Positions 46,523 through 54,550 of a DNA stretch of 64,000 nucleotides are shown here, piece after piece; positions within the stretch are counted from its first letter, which is position 1, and each line of letters starts with the position of its first letter. The stretch is from Primorskyibacter sedentarius (GTDB lineage: Bacteria; Pseudomonadota; Alphaproteobacteria; Rhodobacterales; Rhodobacteraceae). Where the stretch lies: positions 248,001 to 312,000 of the forward strand of contig NZ_SLZU01000003.1 in assembly GCF_004342065.1 (NCBI RefSeq), in the 5' to 3' direction. Position numbers and translations under genes: made by a program. The notes below the pieces were generated by a model that was given only the letters and a program-made list of their open reading frames with translations, was not told the DNA's origin and ran no database searches.

Positions 46523-47406
46523 TTGGTGGTCATCTTCTTGCTCAGGAAATCTACCATTTCGGGCACCATATGGTCGCCGAACCCTTCAGAGACCGCCTCG
46601 CCAAGGGTCGCATCCGCAGCCCCCGACATGCGCGACGTGGCACCCAGTCCTTCGGCCATAGACCGGTAATAGCCGACGTCCTTCTTGGCATTGGCGACAG
46701 AGAACGCCAGATCGATCTGCCCGTCCTTGGCGTAATTGTGGATGAACTCCATCATTCCGGATTTGAGCGGCCCGGCCGAAACCGCGCTGTACATCGTCTC
46801 TCGCCCGATGCCTGCGGCGTCGCAGATCGCAAAGGCCTCGGACATGGCGCAGGCGGTTGTCATGGCGAAGAAGTTGTTGATCAGCTTGATCGTGTGGCCC
46901 GCGCCGGATGCGCCCAGGTGAAAGACGTTCTCACCCAGATCCTCCAACACCGGCTTCACCCGCTCGAACGCGGCCTCGTCGCCCGCGCACATGATGTTCA
47001 GCAGCCCGTCCTTGGCATGGGCGGGCGTGCGGCCCAGAGGCGCGTCCAGATAGGCAGAGCCGCGCTCCGCCACGTCAGCGGCAATCTTGCGGGTCGAACC
47101 CGGCAATGAAGTGCCGAAGTCAATCACCACAGACCCGGTGCGCAGCCCCTCCAGCACGCCGCCCGCACCGTAGACGCGGCTTTCAACGCTCTCAGACGTG
47201 TCCATGCAGAACATGACGATGTCGCTGACCGCCGTCAAAGCGGCGGCGGTCTCAGCCTCTGCCGCGCCGCGCGCCACAGCCGCATCCACCGCCTTGCGGG
47301 ACCGGTTGGCCATCACCGTCACGCCGTAGCCCATGTCCTGAAGCCGTCCAACCATGGCCGCGCCCATCAGGCCCAGTCCGATGAAACCTATGCTTGGTTT
47401 GCTCAT
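46519..47406 (-). CDS. HIBADH-family NAD(P)-dependent dehydrogenase/reductase (GRTP variant), 2
   Basis: 295 residues, paralogue of the gene at 36092. Rossmann motif GFIGLGLMGAAMV, substrate loop DAPLGRTP (121-128) with Arg in place of the usual DAPVSGG, catalytic K174 in HTIKLINNFF. The ATG at 47406 (complement) is chosen since the longer frame would run through upstream intergenic sequence; AGAAAGAC lies just before it. Same-strand neighbours are the UxaA-family dehydratase upstream and an overlapping SDR downstream, so it may oxidise or reduce a sugar-acid intermediate, but the substrate is unknown. Confidence 0.83.
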   Translation of the reverse strand: MSKPSIGFIGLGLMGAAMVGRLQDMGYGVTVMANRSRKAVDAAVARGAAEAETAAALTAVSDIVMFCMDTSESVESRVYGAGGVLEGLRTGSVVIDFGTSLPGSTRKIAADVAERGSAYLDAPLGRTPAHAKDGLLNIMCAGDEAAFERVKPVLEDLGENVFHLGASGAGHTIKLINNFFAMTTACAMSEAFAICDAAGIGRETMYSAVSAGPLKSGMMEFIHNYAKDGQIDLAFSVANAKKDVGYYRSMAEGLGATSRMSGAADATLGEAVSEGFGDHMVPEMVDFLSKKMTTK

Positions 47407-47527
47407 GTCTTTCTCCATGTTTTCTTGCCGCCACCATGCTCCCCTGCACCTATGGATGCGGGGAAATCTATTCATCACAGGACCAATGCCGGAACAGGGG
47501 GGAACGGGTGGCGGTTGTCGCGCCCTG

Positions 47528-47546
47528 CCCCGGGCCTGACCCGGGG
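47528..47546. repeat. REP-like palindrome, copy 2
   Basis: Arms CCCCGGG and CCCGGGG with a five-base loop, in the 143-base gap between the UxaA-family gene (ends 47550) and the HIBADH gene. Same design as 35941-35959, with the same arm length, loop length and outer GGCC context. Confidence 0.5.
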
Positions 47547-47549
47547 CCT

Positions 47550-49040
47550 CTACATCACCGCGCCGATCTGCCAGGGGACAAACTCGTAGTCGCCAAGCCC
47601 CTGTGCCTCGGATTTTGTCTGCTCTCCGCTGGCCACCCGCAAAAGTGTTTTGTAAATCTCGCGCCCGACCTCTTCGACACTGGCCCCATCAGTAAGGATA
47701 CGGCCCGCGTTGATGTCCATATCCTCGGTCATTCGGGTATACATTTCGGTATTCGTCGCGATCTTCAGCGACGGCGAAGGTTTTGCCCCGAACGCAGATC
47801 CGCGCCCGGTGGTGAAGGTCACAAGATTGCAGCCCGATGCGATCTGCCCGGTCACACTGGCCGGATCGTAGCCGGGGCTGTCCATAAAGGCGAAACCGGG
47901 CTTTGTCACCGGCTCGGCATATTTGTAAACGCCGGTCAGCGGCGTCGTCCCGCCCTTGGCCGCAGCACCCAGCGATTTCTCCAGAATGGTGGTCAGGCCA
48001 CCCTTCTTGTTTCCGGGGCTGGGGTTGTTGTCCATGCTGCCCTTGTTGCGCAGGGTGTAATCCTCCCACCAGCGGATCAGGCCAATCAGCTTCTCCCCCG
48101 TTTCGCGGTCCGCAGCACGGGCAGTCAGAAGATGCTCTGCGCCGTAGATCTCGGGCGTTTCGGCCAGAACCCCCGTTGCCCCCTGCGCGACCAGCAAATC
48201 ACAGGCATATCCCAGCGCCGGGTTGGCGGTGATGCCGGACCACGCGTCAGAACCGCCGCATTGCAGCGCGACCATCAACTCGGAGGCCGGGCATTCCTCG
48301 CGCTGCACATCGTTGACCAGAGGCAGCATCGCTTCGATCTTCCTGATGCCAAGCTCGACCGTCTTGCGCAGGCCGCCGACGTCCTGAATGTTCATCGACT
48401 GGAACAGCGGGCCGGGCACCAGGCCGTAGGCCTCGATCAGCCAGTCAATCTGGTTCATCTCGCAGCCCAACCCCGCCATCAGCACGGCGGCGACATTGGG
48501 ATTGCGGGCATAGCCCCACATCACGCGTTGCAGCGCCTCGAACCCGTCACCGGACCCGGCCATGCCACAGCCCGTGCCATGCACGAAAGCCACGACGCCG
48601 TCGACATTTGGATAGGCCGCAAGGCGTTCCTCGGTGAAATGGGCGGCTATGTTGCGCGCCGCGGTGGCCGAACAATTTACCGATGTCAGAACGGCAATAT
48701 AGTTGCGCGTGCCAACACGCCCCGAGGGACGGCGATAGCCCATGAACGTATCACGCATCTTTGCCGGGGCGACGGGGCGCAGGTTGGTGGAAAATTCGTA
48801 TTCCGTATCGACGTTGCGAAATTCAAGGTTGTGGGTGTGCACATGCGCGCCCTGCGCGATGTCTTCGGCGGCATATCCGATCACTTGCGCGTATTTGGTG
48901 ACAGGCGCGCCTTTCGCAATCGCCACCGCCGCCATCTTGTGCCCCCGCGGGATCAGGGTCGTGGCCCCTTCATCCCCCACCGCGAGCGGCGAGATGGCGG
49001 TGACGACATTGTCCTCGGGCGACAGTCGAACGGTTTTCAT
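47550..49040 (-). CDS. UxaA-family altronate/galactarate-type dehydratase, 2
   Basis: 496 residues, normal for UxaA (altronate dehydratase). N-terminal SAF-like domain (about 1-95; VRLSPEDNVVTAI start), then GTRNYIAVLTSVNCSATAA, GVVAFVHGTGCGM, ALQCGGSDAWSGITANPAL and TTGRGSAFG. It dehydrates altronate (to KDG) or a related aldonate; KDG kinase in the neighbouring operon fits altronate. Lies downstream of the second TRAP transporter on the same strand, but a strong terminator at 49093-49126 separates them, so it may need its own promoter in the 100-base gap; none is obvious. No TGGTATACCA site precedes it. Confidence 0.86.
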   Translation of the reverse strand: MKTVRLSPEDNVVTAISPLAVGDEGATTLIPRGHKMAAVAIAKGAPVTKYAQVIGYAAEDIAQGAHVHTHNLEFRNVDTEYEFSTNLRPVAPAKMRDTFMGYRRPSGRVGTRNYIAVLTSVNCSATAARNIAAHFTEERLAAYPNVDGVVAFVHGTGCGMAGSGDGFEALQRVMWGYARNPNVAAVLMAGLGCEMNQIDWLIEAYGLVPGPLFQSMNIQDVGGLRKTVELGIRKIEAMLPLVNDVQREECPASELMVALQCGGSDAWSGITANPALGYACDLLVAQGATGVLAETPEIYGAEHLLTARAADRETGEKLIGLIRWWEDYTLRNKGSMDNNPSPGNKKGGLTTILEKSLGAAAKGGTTPLTGVYKYAEPVTKPGFAFMDSPGYDPASVTGQIASGCNLVTFTTGRGSAFGAKPSPSLKIATNTEMYTRMTEDMDINAGRILTDGASVEEVGREIYKTLLRVASGEQTKSEAQGLGDYEFVPWQIGAVM

Positions 49041-49061
49041 GTTGTGTCCTCACACGGAAAA

Positions 49062-49080
49062 CGGGCCGAAATCAGGCCCG
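49062..49080. terminator. Small hairpin upstream of the second UxaA-family gene
   Basis: Arms CGGGCC (49062-49067) and GGCCCG (49075-49080) with a seven-base loop, between the TRAP terminator and the dehydratase start. It would lie in the 5' leader of the dehydratase mRNA and may affect its translation or stability. Confidence 0.35.
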
Positions 49081-49092
49081 GAAGGTCTTTTG

Positions 49093-49126
49093 AAAAAGGG
49101 GCCCGGCGTTTCGAGATCGCCGGGCC
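49093..49126 (-). terminator. Intrinsic terminator of the second TRAP operon
   Basis: On the minus strand a 9-bp G+C-rich stem (arms 49118-49126 and 49100-49108, nine-base loop) is followed by CCC and five T residues (complement of 49093-49099). It is placed 22 bases after the stop of the large permease gene (49148), a standard rho-independent terminator. Confidence 0.8.
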
Positions 49127-49147
49127 GGATGGTACCGCTATACCTTG

Positions 49148-50743
49148 CTACAAGAAGAGTGTGACAATCGGCGGCCAGATCAGCAAGACCGACAATGCAA
49201 TCAACTGGATGGCAATGAACGGCAGGAAGCCCTTGAAGATATCGGTCAGCGAAATCTCTGGCGGGGCAACTGATTTGAGGTAGAAGGCCGCGGGCCCGAA
49301 AGGTGGCGACAGGAAACTGACCTGCATGTTCATGCAGAACACCACGCCGAACCAGATCGGAACATAGCGCGGGTCGACATGGCCAAGAAAGCCGATCTCT
49401 TCCGCCGGAAGGCGCACCACGATGGGCAGGAATACCGGCATGATCAGCAGCACGATCCCGACCCAATCCATGAACATCCCCATGATCAGGAAGATGAACA
49501 TCATCACCAGGATGACACCCATCGTCGGCATATCCGCCCCCACGATCAGGTTGGCCACATAGGTCGGCCCCCCTGCAAGCGTGTAGGCCGCCGCCAGCGC
49601 TGCCGCACCGATGGTCACCCAGATGATCGTGCCGGTGGATTTCAGCGTGCGCATCAGGCTGTCCCAGACGATCTCAAAGCTCATCTCGCGGCGAAGCGCG
49701 CCGATGACAAAGACCGCGACGACGCCCATCCCGGCCGCCTCGGTAATCCCTGTGATCCCGCCATAGATCGAGCCCAGAACAACGCCGATCACAACGGTTG
49801 GCGCGATCAGACCCTTGCCCATTTCCCAGCCAATCGCGGTGCGTTCGCGCCCGACGACGACAAAGACGACAATGGCGAAGAGGACGAAAGCGCCGATCAG
49901 CCAGGGCAGATCGCTGACCATGCCAAGGAAGATCGGATCGACCCCTTCCGTCACCACATTGGCGCTTGTCGCGGTGAAGAACAGCGCCCGCAGGATCAGC
50001 ACGGCGGTGATCCACATGCCGAAACGCGCCAGGAAGCCAAGGAAAAGCAGCCCCTTCTCGCGCCCCTTCGGGTCATCCGGATTGTCCGGCGGAAGCGGGG
50101 CCTGAGAGGGGTCCAGCTGCGTGCGGATGAAGATGTAGAGGATGAAGAACGACGCCAGCATGAAGCCCGGCAGGAATGACGCGGTGAACAGTGCCTTGAT
50201 CGAAGTCTCTGTCACCAGACCGTAGAAGATCAGCACGATCGAGGGCGGGATCATTGTTCCCAGGCTGCCACTGGCACAGATTGTCCCGATGGCGAGGTTC
50301 TGGTTGTAGCCAAGGCGCAGCATCTGCGGCAGCGCGATCAGACCCAGCAGAACGACCTCACCGCCGATGATGCCGGACATCGCCGCCATGATGACCGCCA
50401 TGATCGAGGTTACAAACGCGATGCCACCCCGCGTCCGCGACAGCCAGACGTTAAGCGAGGAATACATGTCCCGCGCGATGCCAGATCGTTCCAGCAGCGC
50501 TGCCATGAAGATGAACAACGGCACCGAGATCAGCACGTAATTCGTCATCTGCCGGTAGACCGCCTGCCCCAGAACAGATAGCGGCCCCTGCCCGAAGGTG
50601 CGGAACAGGATGTCGACATCGAATTTCAGCACCAGCGTCACCACGGCCAGGAAAGCCGAGGCAAACCCCAGTGGCATACCGATTGCCAGCAGCGCGAACA
50701 TGCCCAGCAAGAGTATCAGGGAGAGTGTCCCGATATCGACCAT
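49148..50743 (-). CDS. dctM: TRAP transporter large permease (DctM, long type)
   Basis: 531 residues, longer than the usual 430 because of an extra hydrophilic insert (about 235-255, PPDNPDDPKGREKG) and two or three added helices, as in the cluster of TRAP permeases that use 2-oxoacids or bulky acids. DctM marks: IPLGFASAF-like entrance MPLGFASAFLAVV, AAMSGIIGGEVVLLGLIALP, LGTMIPPSIVLIFYGL, IMGMFMDWVGIVLLIMP and SFLSPPFGPAAFYLK. The start shares one base with the dctQ stop. Second complete TRAP system of the window; probably imports a sugar acid used by this cluster. Confidence 0.9.
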   Translation of the reverse strand: MVDIGTLSLILLLGMFALLAIGMPLGFASAFLAVVTLVLKFDVDILFRTFGQGPLSVLGQAVYRQMTNYVLISVPLFIFMAALLERSGIARDMYSSLNVWLSRTRGGIAFVTSIMAVIMAAMSGIIGGEVVLLGLIALPQMLRLGYNQNLAIGTICASGSLGTMIPPSIVLIFYGLVTETSIKALFTASFLPGFMLASFFILYIFIRTQLDPSQAPLPPDNPDDPKGREKGLLFLGFLARFGMWITAVLILRALFFTATSANVVTEGVDPIFLGMVSDLPWLIGAFVLFAIVVFVVVGRERTAIGWEMGKGLIAPTVVIGVVLGSIYGGITGITEAAGMGVVAVFVIGALRREMSFEIVWDSLMRTLKSTGTIIWVTIGAAALAAAYTLAGGPTYVANLIVGADMPTMGVILVMMFIFLIMGMFMDWVGIVLLIMPVFLPIVVRLPAEEIGFLGHVDPRYVPIWFGVVFCMNMQVSFLSPPFGPAAFYLKSVAPPEISLTDIFKGFLPFIAIQLIALSVLLIWPPIVTLFL

Positions 50744-51555
50744 TACTTGTCTCCCTCAAGGGTGCGGCGGATGTTCTCGATCTCCACCTCGTCGATGTCA
50801 TCGGCTGCGGAATGATGCTCTGGCGCCTTGTTCCAGTCGGCAATCAGGTTGGACACCGCCTGGATCGTGACCAGCACGATGATGAACAGGATCGCAGGTT
50901 TGACAGTGCCGGGAATGGGCGGATCCCATGCGGTGCCGAACGTCTCCATCCGCAGAAAGCGCCGCAGCGCGTCGTTATAGCCACCCCAGACCAAAGCCAG
51001 GGTAAACGTGCAGATCAACCCGACAGAGATGACATCGGCCGTCTTTTGCATCCAGCGGGGCATGATGTCGTAGACCACGTAGATCCGGATATGGCTGCGC
51101 TGCTGCATCGCGTATTGCCCGGCCAGCAAAAAGACGAAGGACGCGATCCACAAGGAAAGCTCGTTCGCCCAGAGCGTCGGCCTTGAAAACACGTAGCGCG
51201 ACACCACCTCGAAGAACATCACCAGCACGATCAGCCCGACAGCGATCATCGCCAGACGCGAACAGACCAAGGAGATGATGTCGAAGAAACCGCTCGGTTC
51301 CTGTTCGATCACGCCCTTCGTGTCAGACAGGTAAAGCGACGCCGAAAGCAGGGTCGCGATGATCAGGAAAAGCATCACAGTAACGACGGGCCGACCGGCT
51401 GGCCGGATCATCTCGTGCATGCCGATGGCGTCTTCGGAAATGATCGTGTTGATCGCGAGCCAGACGAAAAGAAGTGCGGTCAGCGCACTGAAACCGATCA
51501 TCGCCAATTTGATGGGCCGCCTCATGGAGCCCAGCCACAGACTGTTGTTCTGCAT
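50743..51555 (-). CDS. dctQ: TRAP transporter small permease (DctQ, long type)
   Basis: 270 residues, longer than the usual 160-210, with an additional N-terminal pair of helices (about 15-38 and 54-73) before the four standard ones. Family segments: VVSRYVFSRPTLWANELSLW and YAMQQRSHIRIYVVYDIM. A hydrophilic acidic tail follows. Its long form pairs with the long DctM encoded next. It lies 105 bases after dctP with a terminator-like hairpin between. Confidence 0.87.
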   Translation of the reverse strand: MQNNSLWLGSMRRPIKLAMIGFSALTALLFVWLAINTIISEDAIGMHEMIRPAGRPVVTVMLFLIIATLLSASLYLSDTKGVIEQEPSGFFDIISLVCSRLAMIAVGLIVLVMFFEVVSRYVFSRPTLWANELSLWIASFVFLLAGQYAMQQRSHIRIYVVYDIMPRWMQKTADVISVGLICTFTLALVWGGYNDALRRFLRMETFGTAWDPPIPGTVKPAILFIIVLVTIQAVSNLIADWNKAPEHHSAADDIDEVEIENIRRTLEGDK

Positions 51556-51585
51556 CGAAGTCAGCCCCCCCTAACTTGTCAGGTG

Positions 51586-51620
51586 AAAAAAGGGCGAGCC
51601 CCTGCTCTGAGGGACCCGCC
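51586..51620 (-). terminator. Terminator-like hairpin between dctP and dctQ of the second TRAP operon
   Basis: On the minus strand a stem of about ten pairs with two mismatches (51592-51602 against 51609-51620) is followed by six T residues (complement of 51586-51591). Placed just after the dctP stop, it should end a share of transcripts so that the binding protein is made in excess of the permease. Confidence 0.6.
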
Positions 51621-51660
51621 TTGTCCAATATGGCCAAACCTTGCGGTCAAGCCTTTCGGA

Positions 51661-52674
51661 TCACTCGACCAGGCCCAGCTGCTTCATGTAGGCCATGTGG
51701 CTTTCAAGGATCTTGCCGGCCTCGGGCGAGCGTGTACCCCAATCGGCCCATGCGGTCTGCGCGGCCTTGCGGAATGTCGCGCGGTCTTCGGGCGACCAGT
51801 CATACAAGGTCACACCGTCGGCTGTCAGCTGTGCAGCAGCCTCGGCGTTCAGCTTTTCGTTGGACAGCGCAATCTGGAAGGCCAGCTTCTGCCAGGCGGT
51901 ATCGATGATGCGCTTGTGCTGATCGCTCAGACCGTTCCAGATATCGAGGTTACATGCCAGGTGGTCGGACGGCATGGAGTGAAAGCCCGGATAGGTCGCG
52001 TGCTTCACGATGTCATACAGGCCAAGACCCACGTTGTTGGCAAGGCCGGACGCGTCGGCGCCATCGATGATGCCTGTCTCAAGCGCGGTGAAAATCTCTG
52101 TGAAATCCATCACGATCGGGGAGGCGCCAAGCTCTTCGAAAATCTCGGTTTCCATGCCCGGGGGCGACCGGAACTTCCAGCCTTTCACGTCCTCGAAACC
52201 GGCGATCGGCTTTGAGGAGGACAGCGATTCCTGGCCATAGATCGACCAGCCGACCAGTTGCATGTTCTGCGCGTTGTACAGCTCTTGCGCGGCCTCGTAA
52301 CCGTCGCCGTGATAGAGCCAGCTATACTGCTGCCAGGGGGTTTCATATCCGCCCATGATGTCGCCAACGAATTGGAAAGCGGGGTTCTTGCCCGTCTGGT
52401 AGGCACCACCGGTGGCGTCGCAATCCAGAATGCCGTTGATCGCGGCATCGAAGGTTTCCGTGGTCGCCACGACAGAGGACGAATAGAACATCTCGATGGC
52501 AATCTCGCCGCCCGACATGACCTGCACGTCATCGATGAACTGCGTCAACATCTGCCCGGTGGGGTGTTCGGTCGCGTAATGGGTCTGGATCCGCAGGGTG
52601 ACATCCTGTGCGCTTGCCGTTCCGGCAATCAGCGCGGCCGCGGCAGCCGTCTTCATCATCTGAGCAATCTTCAT
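51661..52674 (-). CDS. dctP: TRAP transporter solute-binding protein (DctP)
   Basis: 337-residue periplasmic receptor with a Sec signal (about 1-22, MKTAAAAALIAGTASA). Carboxylate-binding Arg region WKFRSPPGMETEIFEELGA, and FTEIFTALETGIIDGADASG. The ATG at 52674 (complement) has GGGAGGAAAAC upstream. The TGGTATACCA operator is about 125 bases upstream, in the gap shared with gntR, so uptake is likely induced by the same signal as catabolism. The ligand is probably an acidic sugar derivative; unproven. Confidence 0.9.
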   Translation of the reverse strand: MKIAQMMKTAAAAALIAGTASAQDVTLRIQTHYATEHPTGQMLTQFIDDVQVMSGGEIAIEMFYSSSVVATTETFDAAINGILDCDATGGAYQTGKNPAFQFVGDIMGGYETPWQQYSWLYHGDGYEAAQELYNAQNMQLVGWSIYGQESLSSSKPIAGFEDVKGWKFRSPPGMETEIFEELGASPIVMDFTEIFTALETGIIDGADASGLANNVGLGLYDIVKHATYPGFHSMPSDHLACNLDIWNGLSDQHKRIIDTAWQKLAFQIALSNEKLNAEAAAQLTADGVTLYDWSPEDRATFRKAAQTAWADWGTRSPEAGKILESHMAYMKQLGLVE

Positions 52675-52740
52675 GTTTTCCTCCCTAAAAGACATGTTCT
52701 GCTTTTTATTCTGCCGCGATCATGGCCCGCGACACGCCAG

Positions 52741-52758
52741 CTGGTCGTAACCAGTTAC
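52741..52758. promoter_or_regulatory. Second inverted repeat in the dctP-gntR gap
   Basis: CTGGT and ACCAG arms (52741-52745, 52750-52754) with a four-base centre, overlapping GTAAC and GTTAC arms (52747-52751, 52754-52758). Located between the operator at 52799 and dctP. It could be a second regulator site or part of the dctP promoter control. Confidence 0.35.
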
Positions 52759-52798
52759 AGGCACGCTAGCGATGTCGTTATCGACAATCAATCATTTT

Positions 52799-52808
52799 TG
52801 GTATACCA
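52799..52808. promoter_or_regulatory. GntR-family operator, site 3 (between TRAP dctP and gntR)
   Basis: Perfect TGGTATACCA, 81 bases before the gntR start and about 125 before dctP. Presence in front of the regulator's own gene suggests autoregulation and makes this GntR protein the likely reader of all four sites. Confidence 0.82.
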
Positions 52809-52888
52809 GATTGAAACAAAGCTTGCGCGAACCCGCAGTTCTTTGAAACGAATGCGATTTTCTCGGCTTTGATTTGGAAAAGAGACTG

Positions 52889-53605
52889 ATGACTGACAAC
52901 AGCCTGCCCGAGAAGATCGCCGCTTCGCTGCGCCGGGACATCTTGCGCGGCACGCTGGCACCGGGTGCCCAGATCAAGGAACGCGACAGCGCGGCAGAGC
53001 TCGGCGTCAGCCGCACGCCGATGCGCGAGGCGATCCGCATCCTCGCCAAGGAAGGGCTGGTCTTGCTGCGCCCTTCGCGCAGCCCGGTGGTGGCCGATCC
53101 GACGCTGAAGGAAGTGACCGACGCGATTGCGGTTCTTTCCGCGCTTGAGGTTCTGTCCGGCAAACTTGCCTGCCGCCACGCGACAGTTGACCAGATCGCA
53201 GGGATTCGCGGCATCCACGAACATTTCAGCGCAATCTACGACTATACCGACCCGGTTGACCTGTTCGAGGTCGACATGTCGTTTCACGTGGCCATTGCGC
53301 AGGCCTCGCATAACCTGCCGCTGGCAGAGACCCACCGCAGCTATCTAGAGCGGCTTTGGCGGGCCCGGTTCCTGTCTGCCCGCAGACGCAAGGCACGCGA
53401 CAGGGTGCTGCGCCAACACGGCCAGATCGTGGCCGCGCTGGAAACGCGCGACGAGACCGCGATCACCCGTGATATCGAAGAACATCTGGAACATCTCGTT
53501 GTAAACATCGGAGATTACTTCCACGCGCGCGACGCCGGTGAGGGGCCCATCCCTGAAGGCACGCAAAGCGACCCCCATGACCAACCCCGAAAGGAAGAGA
53601 AATGA
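52889..53605 (+). CDS. GntR-family transcriptional regulator, FadR subfamily with FCD domain
   Basis: 238 residues. Winged-helix GntR DNA-binding domain at about 5-70 (LRRDILRGTLAPGAQIKE, LGVSRTPMREAIRIL, GLVLLRPSRSPVV). An all-helical FCD effector domain follows; the expected metal ligands can be placed at D129, H133, H177 and H199. Such regulators usually repress sugar-acid genes and are released by the acid or a keto-acid intermediate. The ATG at 52889 has GGAAAAGAG upstream and is preferred to a TTG 15 bases earlier. Operator site 3 lies upstream; its stop overlaps the FAH hydrolase start (ATGA). Confidence 0.9.
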   Translation: MTDNSLPEKIAASLRRDILRGTLAPGAQIKERDSAAELGVSRTPMREAIRILAKEGLVLLRPSRSPVVADPTLKEVTDAIAVLSALEVLSGKLACRHATVDQIAGIRGIHEHFSAIYDYTDPVDLFEVDMSFHVAIAQASHNLPLAETHRSYLERLWRARFLSARRRKARDRVLRQHGQIVAALETRDETAITRDIEEHLEHLVVNIGDYFHARDAGEGPIPEGTQSDPHDQPRKEEK

Positions 53606-54447
53606 AACTACTCAGGTTCGGCCCCGTCGGACAGGAAAAACCCGGCATTCTGGATGCAGATGGCAATGTCCGGGACGTGTCGGCGCATGTGGCGGATTTT
53701 GCCGGGCCGACAGTGTCGCTGGACGAACTGGAGGCGCTGCGCCAGATCGATCCGGCCAGCCTGCCCATCGTGAACGATCCGGGCCGGATCGGGTCTTGTC
53801 TTGCCAATGTGCCGAACTTCTTCTGCGTCGGTTTGAACTATGCCAAGCATGCCGCAGAGACGGGCGCAGAGCCCCCCAAGGAGCCGATCATCTTTTCCAA
53901 GGCAAGCTCTGCCCTGTCGGGCCCGTTCGATCCGGTGATCATCCCGCGCGGCTCTGAGAAGGGCGACTGGGAGGTTGAGCTGGGCGTCGTGATCGGGCGC
54001 GAGTGCCTCTATGTGTCAGAGGCCGACGCGCTGGATTACGTGGCGGGCTATTGCACCATCAACGATGTGTCGGAACGCGCTTTCCAGATTGAACGCGGCG
54101 GTCAGTGGATCAAGGGCAAATCCGCCCCCACATTCGGCCCGACCGGTCCCTACCTTGTCACCGCGGACGAGGTTGGCGATCCGCAGAACCTTGATGTGAA
54201 GCTGACCCTGAACGGCGAGGTCGTGCAGGATTCCAACACGTCCGACATGATCTTCACGGTCGCGCAGTGCATTTCGCACATGTCGCAATTCATGAAGCTC
54301 GTTCCCGGCGACATTATTGCCACCGGCACCCCTTCGGGCGTGGGTATGGGCATGAAACCTCAGCGGTTCCTGCGCCCCGGCGATGTGATGGAAGTCGAAG
54401 TGGTGGGCCTTGGCGCGCAACGGCAGGAAACCACCGCAGCCGAATAG
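53602..54447 (+). CDS. FAH-family hydrolase, 2,4-diketo-3-deoxy-sugar-acid hydrolase / ureidoglycolate lyase type
   Basis: 281 residues of the fumarylacetoacetate hydrolase family. Core: FFCVGLNYAKHAAETG, IIFSKASSALSGPFDPV, metal-site DWEVELGVVIGREC, AGYCTINDVSERAFQ and GDIIATGTPSGVGMGM. Members with this length and motif set are annotated as ureidoglycolate lyase or as 2,4-diketo-3-deoxy-L-fuconate/rhamnonate hydrolase, which splits to pyruvate and lactate. The second fits here because a KDF-dehydrogenase-like SDR (45797) and an FAD-linked hydroxyacid dehydrogenase (39607) occur in the cluster. Coupled to gntR by a four-base overlap. Confidence 0.82.
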   Translation: MKLLRFGPVGQEKPGILDADGNVRDVSAHVADFAGPTVSLDELEALRQIDPASLPIVNDPGRIGSCLANVPNFFCVGLNYAKHAAETGAEPPKEPIIFSKASSALSGPFDPVIIPRGSEKGDWEVELGVVIGRECLYVSEADALDYVAGYCTINDVSERAFQIERGGQWIKGKSAPTFGPTGPYLVTADEVGDPQNLDVKLTLNGEVVQDSNTSDMIFTVAQCISHMSQFMKLVPGDIIATGTPSGVGMGMKPQRFLRPGDVMEVEVVGLGAQRQETTAAE

Positions 54448-54495
54448 GTCGTGGCGCTTTGATAGCTTCGGATCAGGCTTGCGCCCGATCCGACC

Positions 54496-54525
54496 GGCGC
54501 GCGGGAACTTTCGTTCCCGCGCGCC
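54496..54525. terminator. Perfect 13-bp hairpin between convergent genes
   Basis: Arms 54496-54508 and 54513-54525 around a TTTC loop, in the gap between the FAH hydrolase (ends 54447) and the 2-hydroxyacid dehydrogenase (ends 54551). Probably a bidirectional terminator; a short T-rich stretch (TTACGTTT) follows on the plus strand. Confidence 0.75.
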
Positions 54526-54550
54526 TTACGTTTCACCACTCAAGCGACGG

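Noticed and set aside
47737-47760. GGGTATACAT inside the second UxaA-family gene and TGTATACC near 8647, resembling the GntR operator
   Set aside because: The first is within a coding region and neither has both palindrome halves; no link to regulated genes is apparent.
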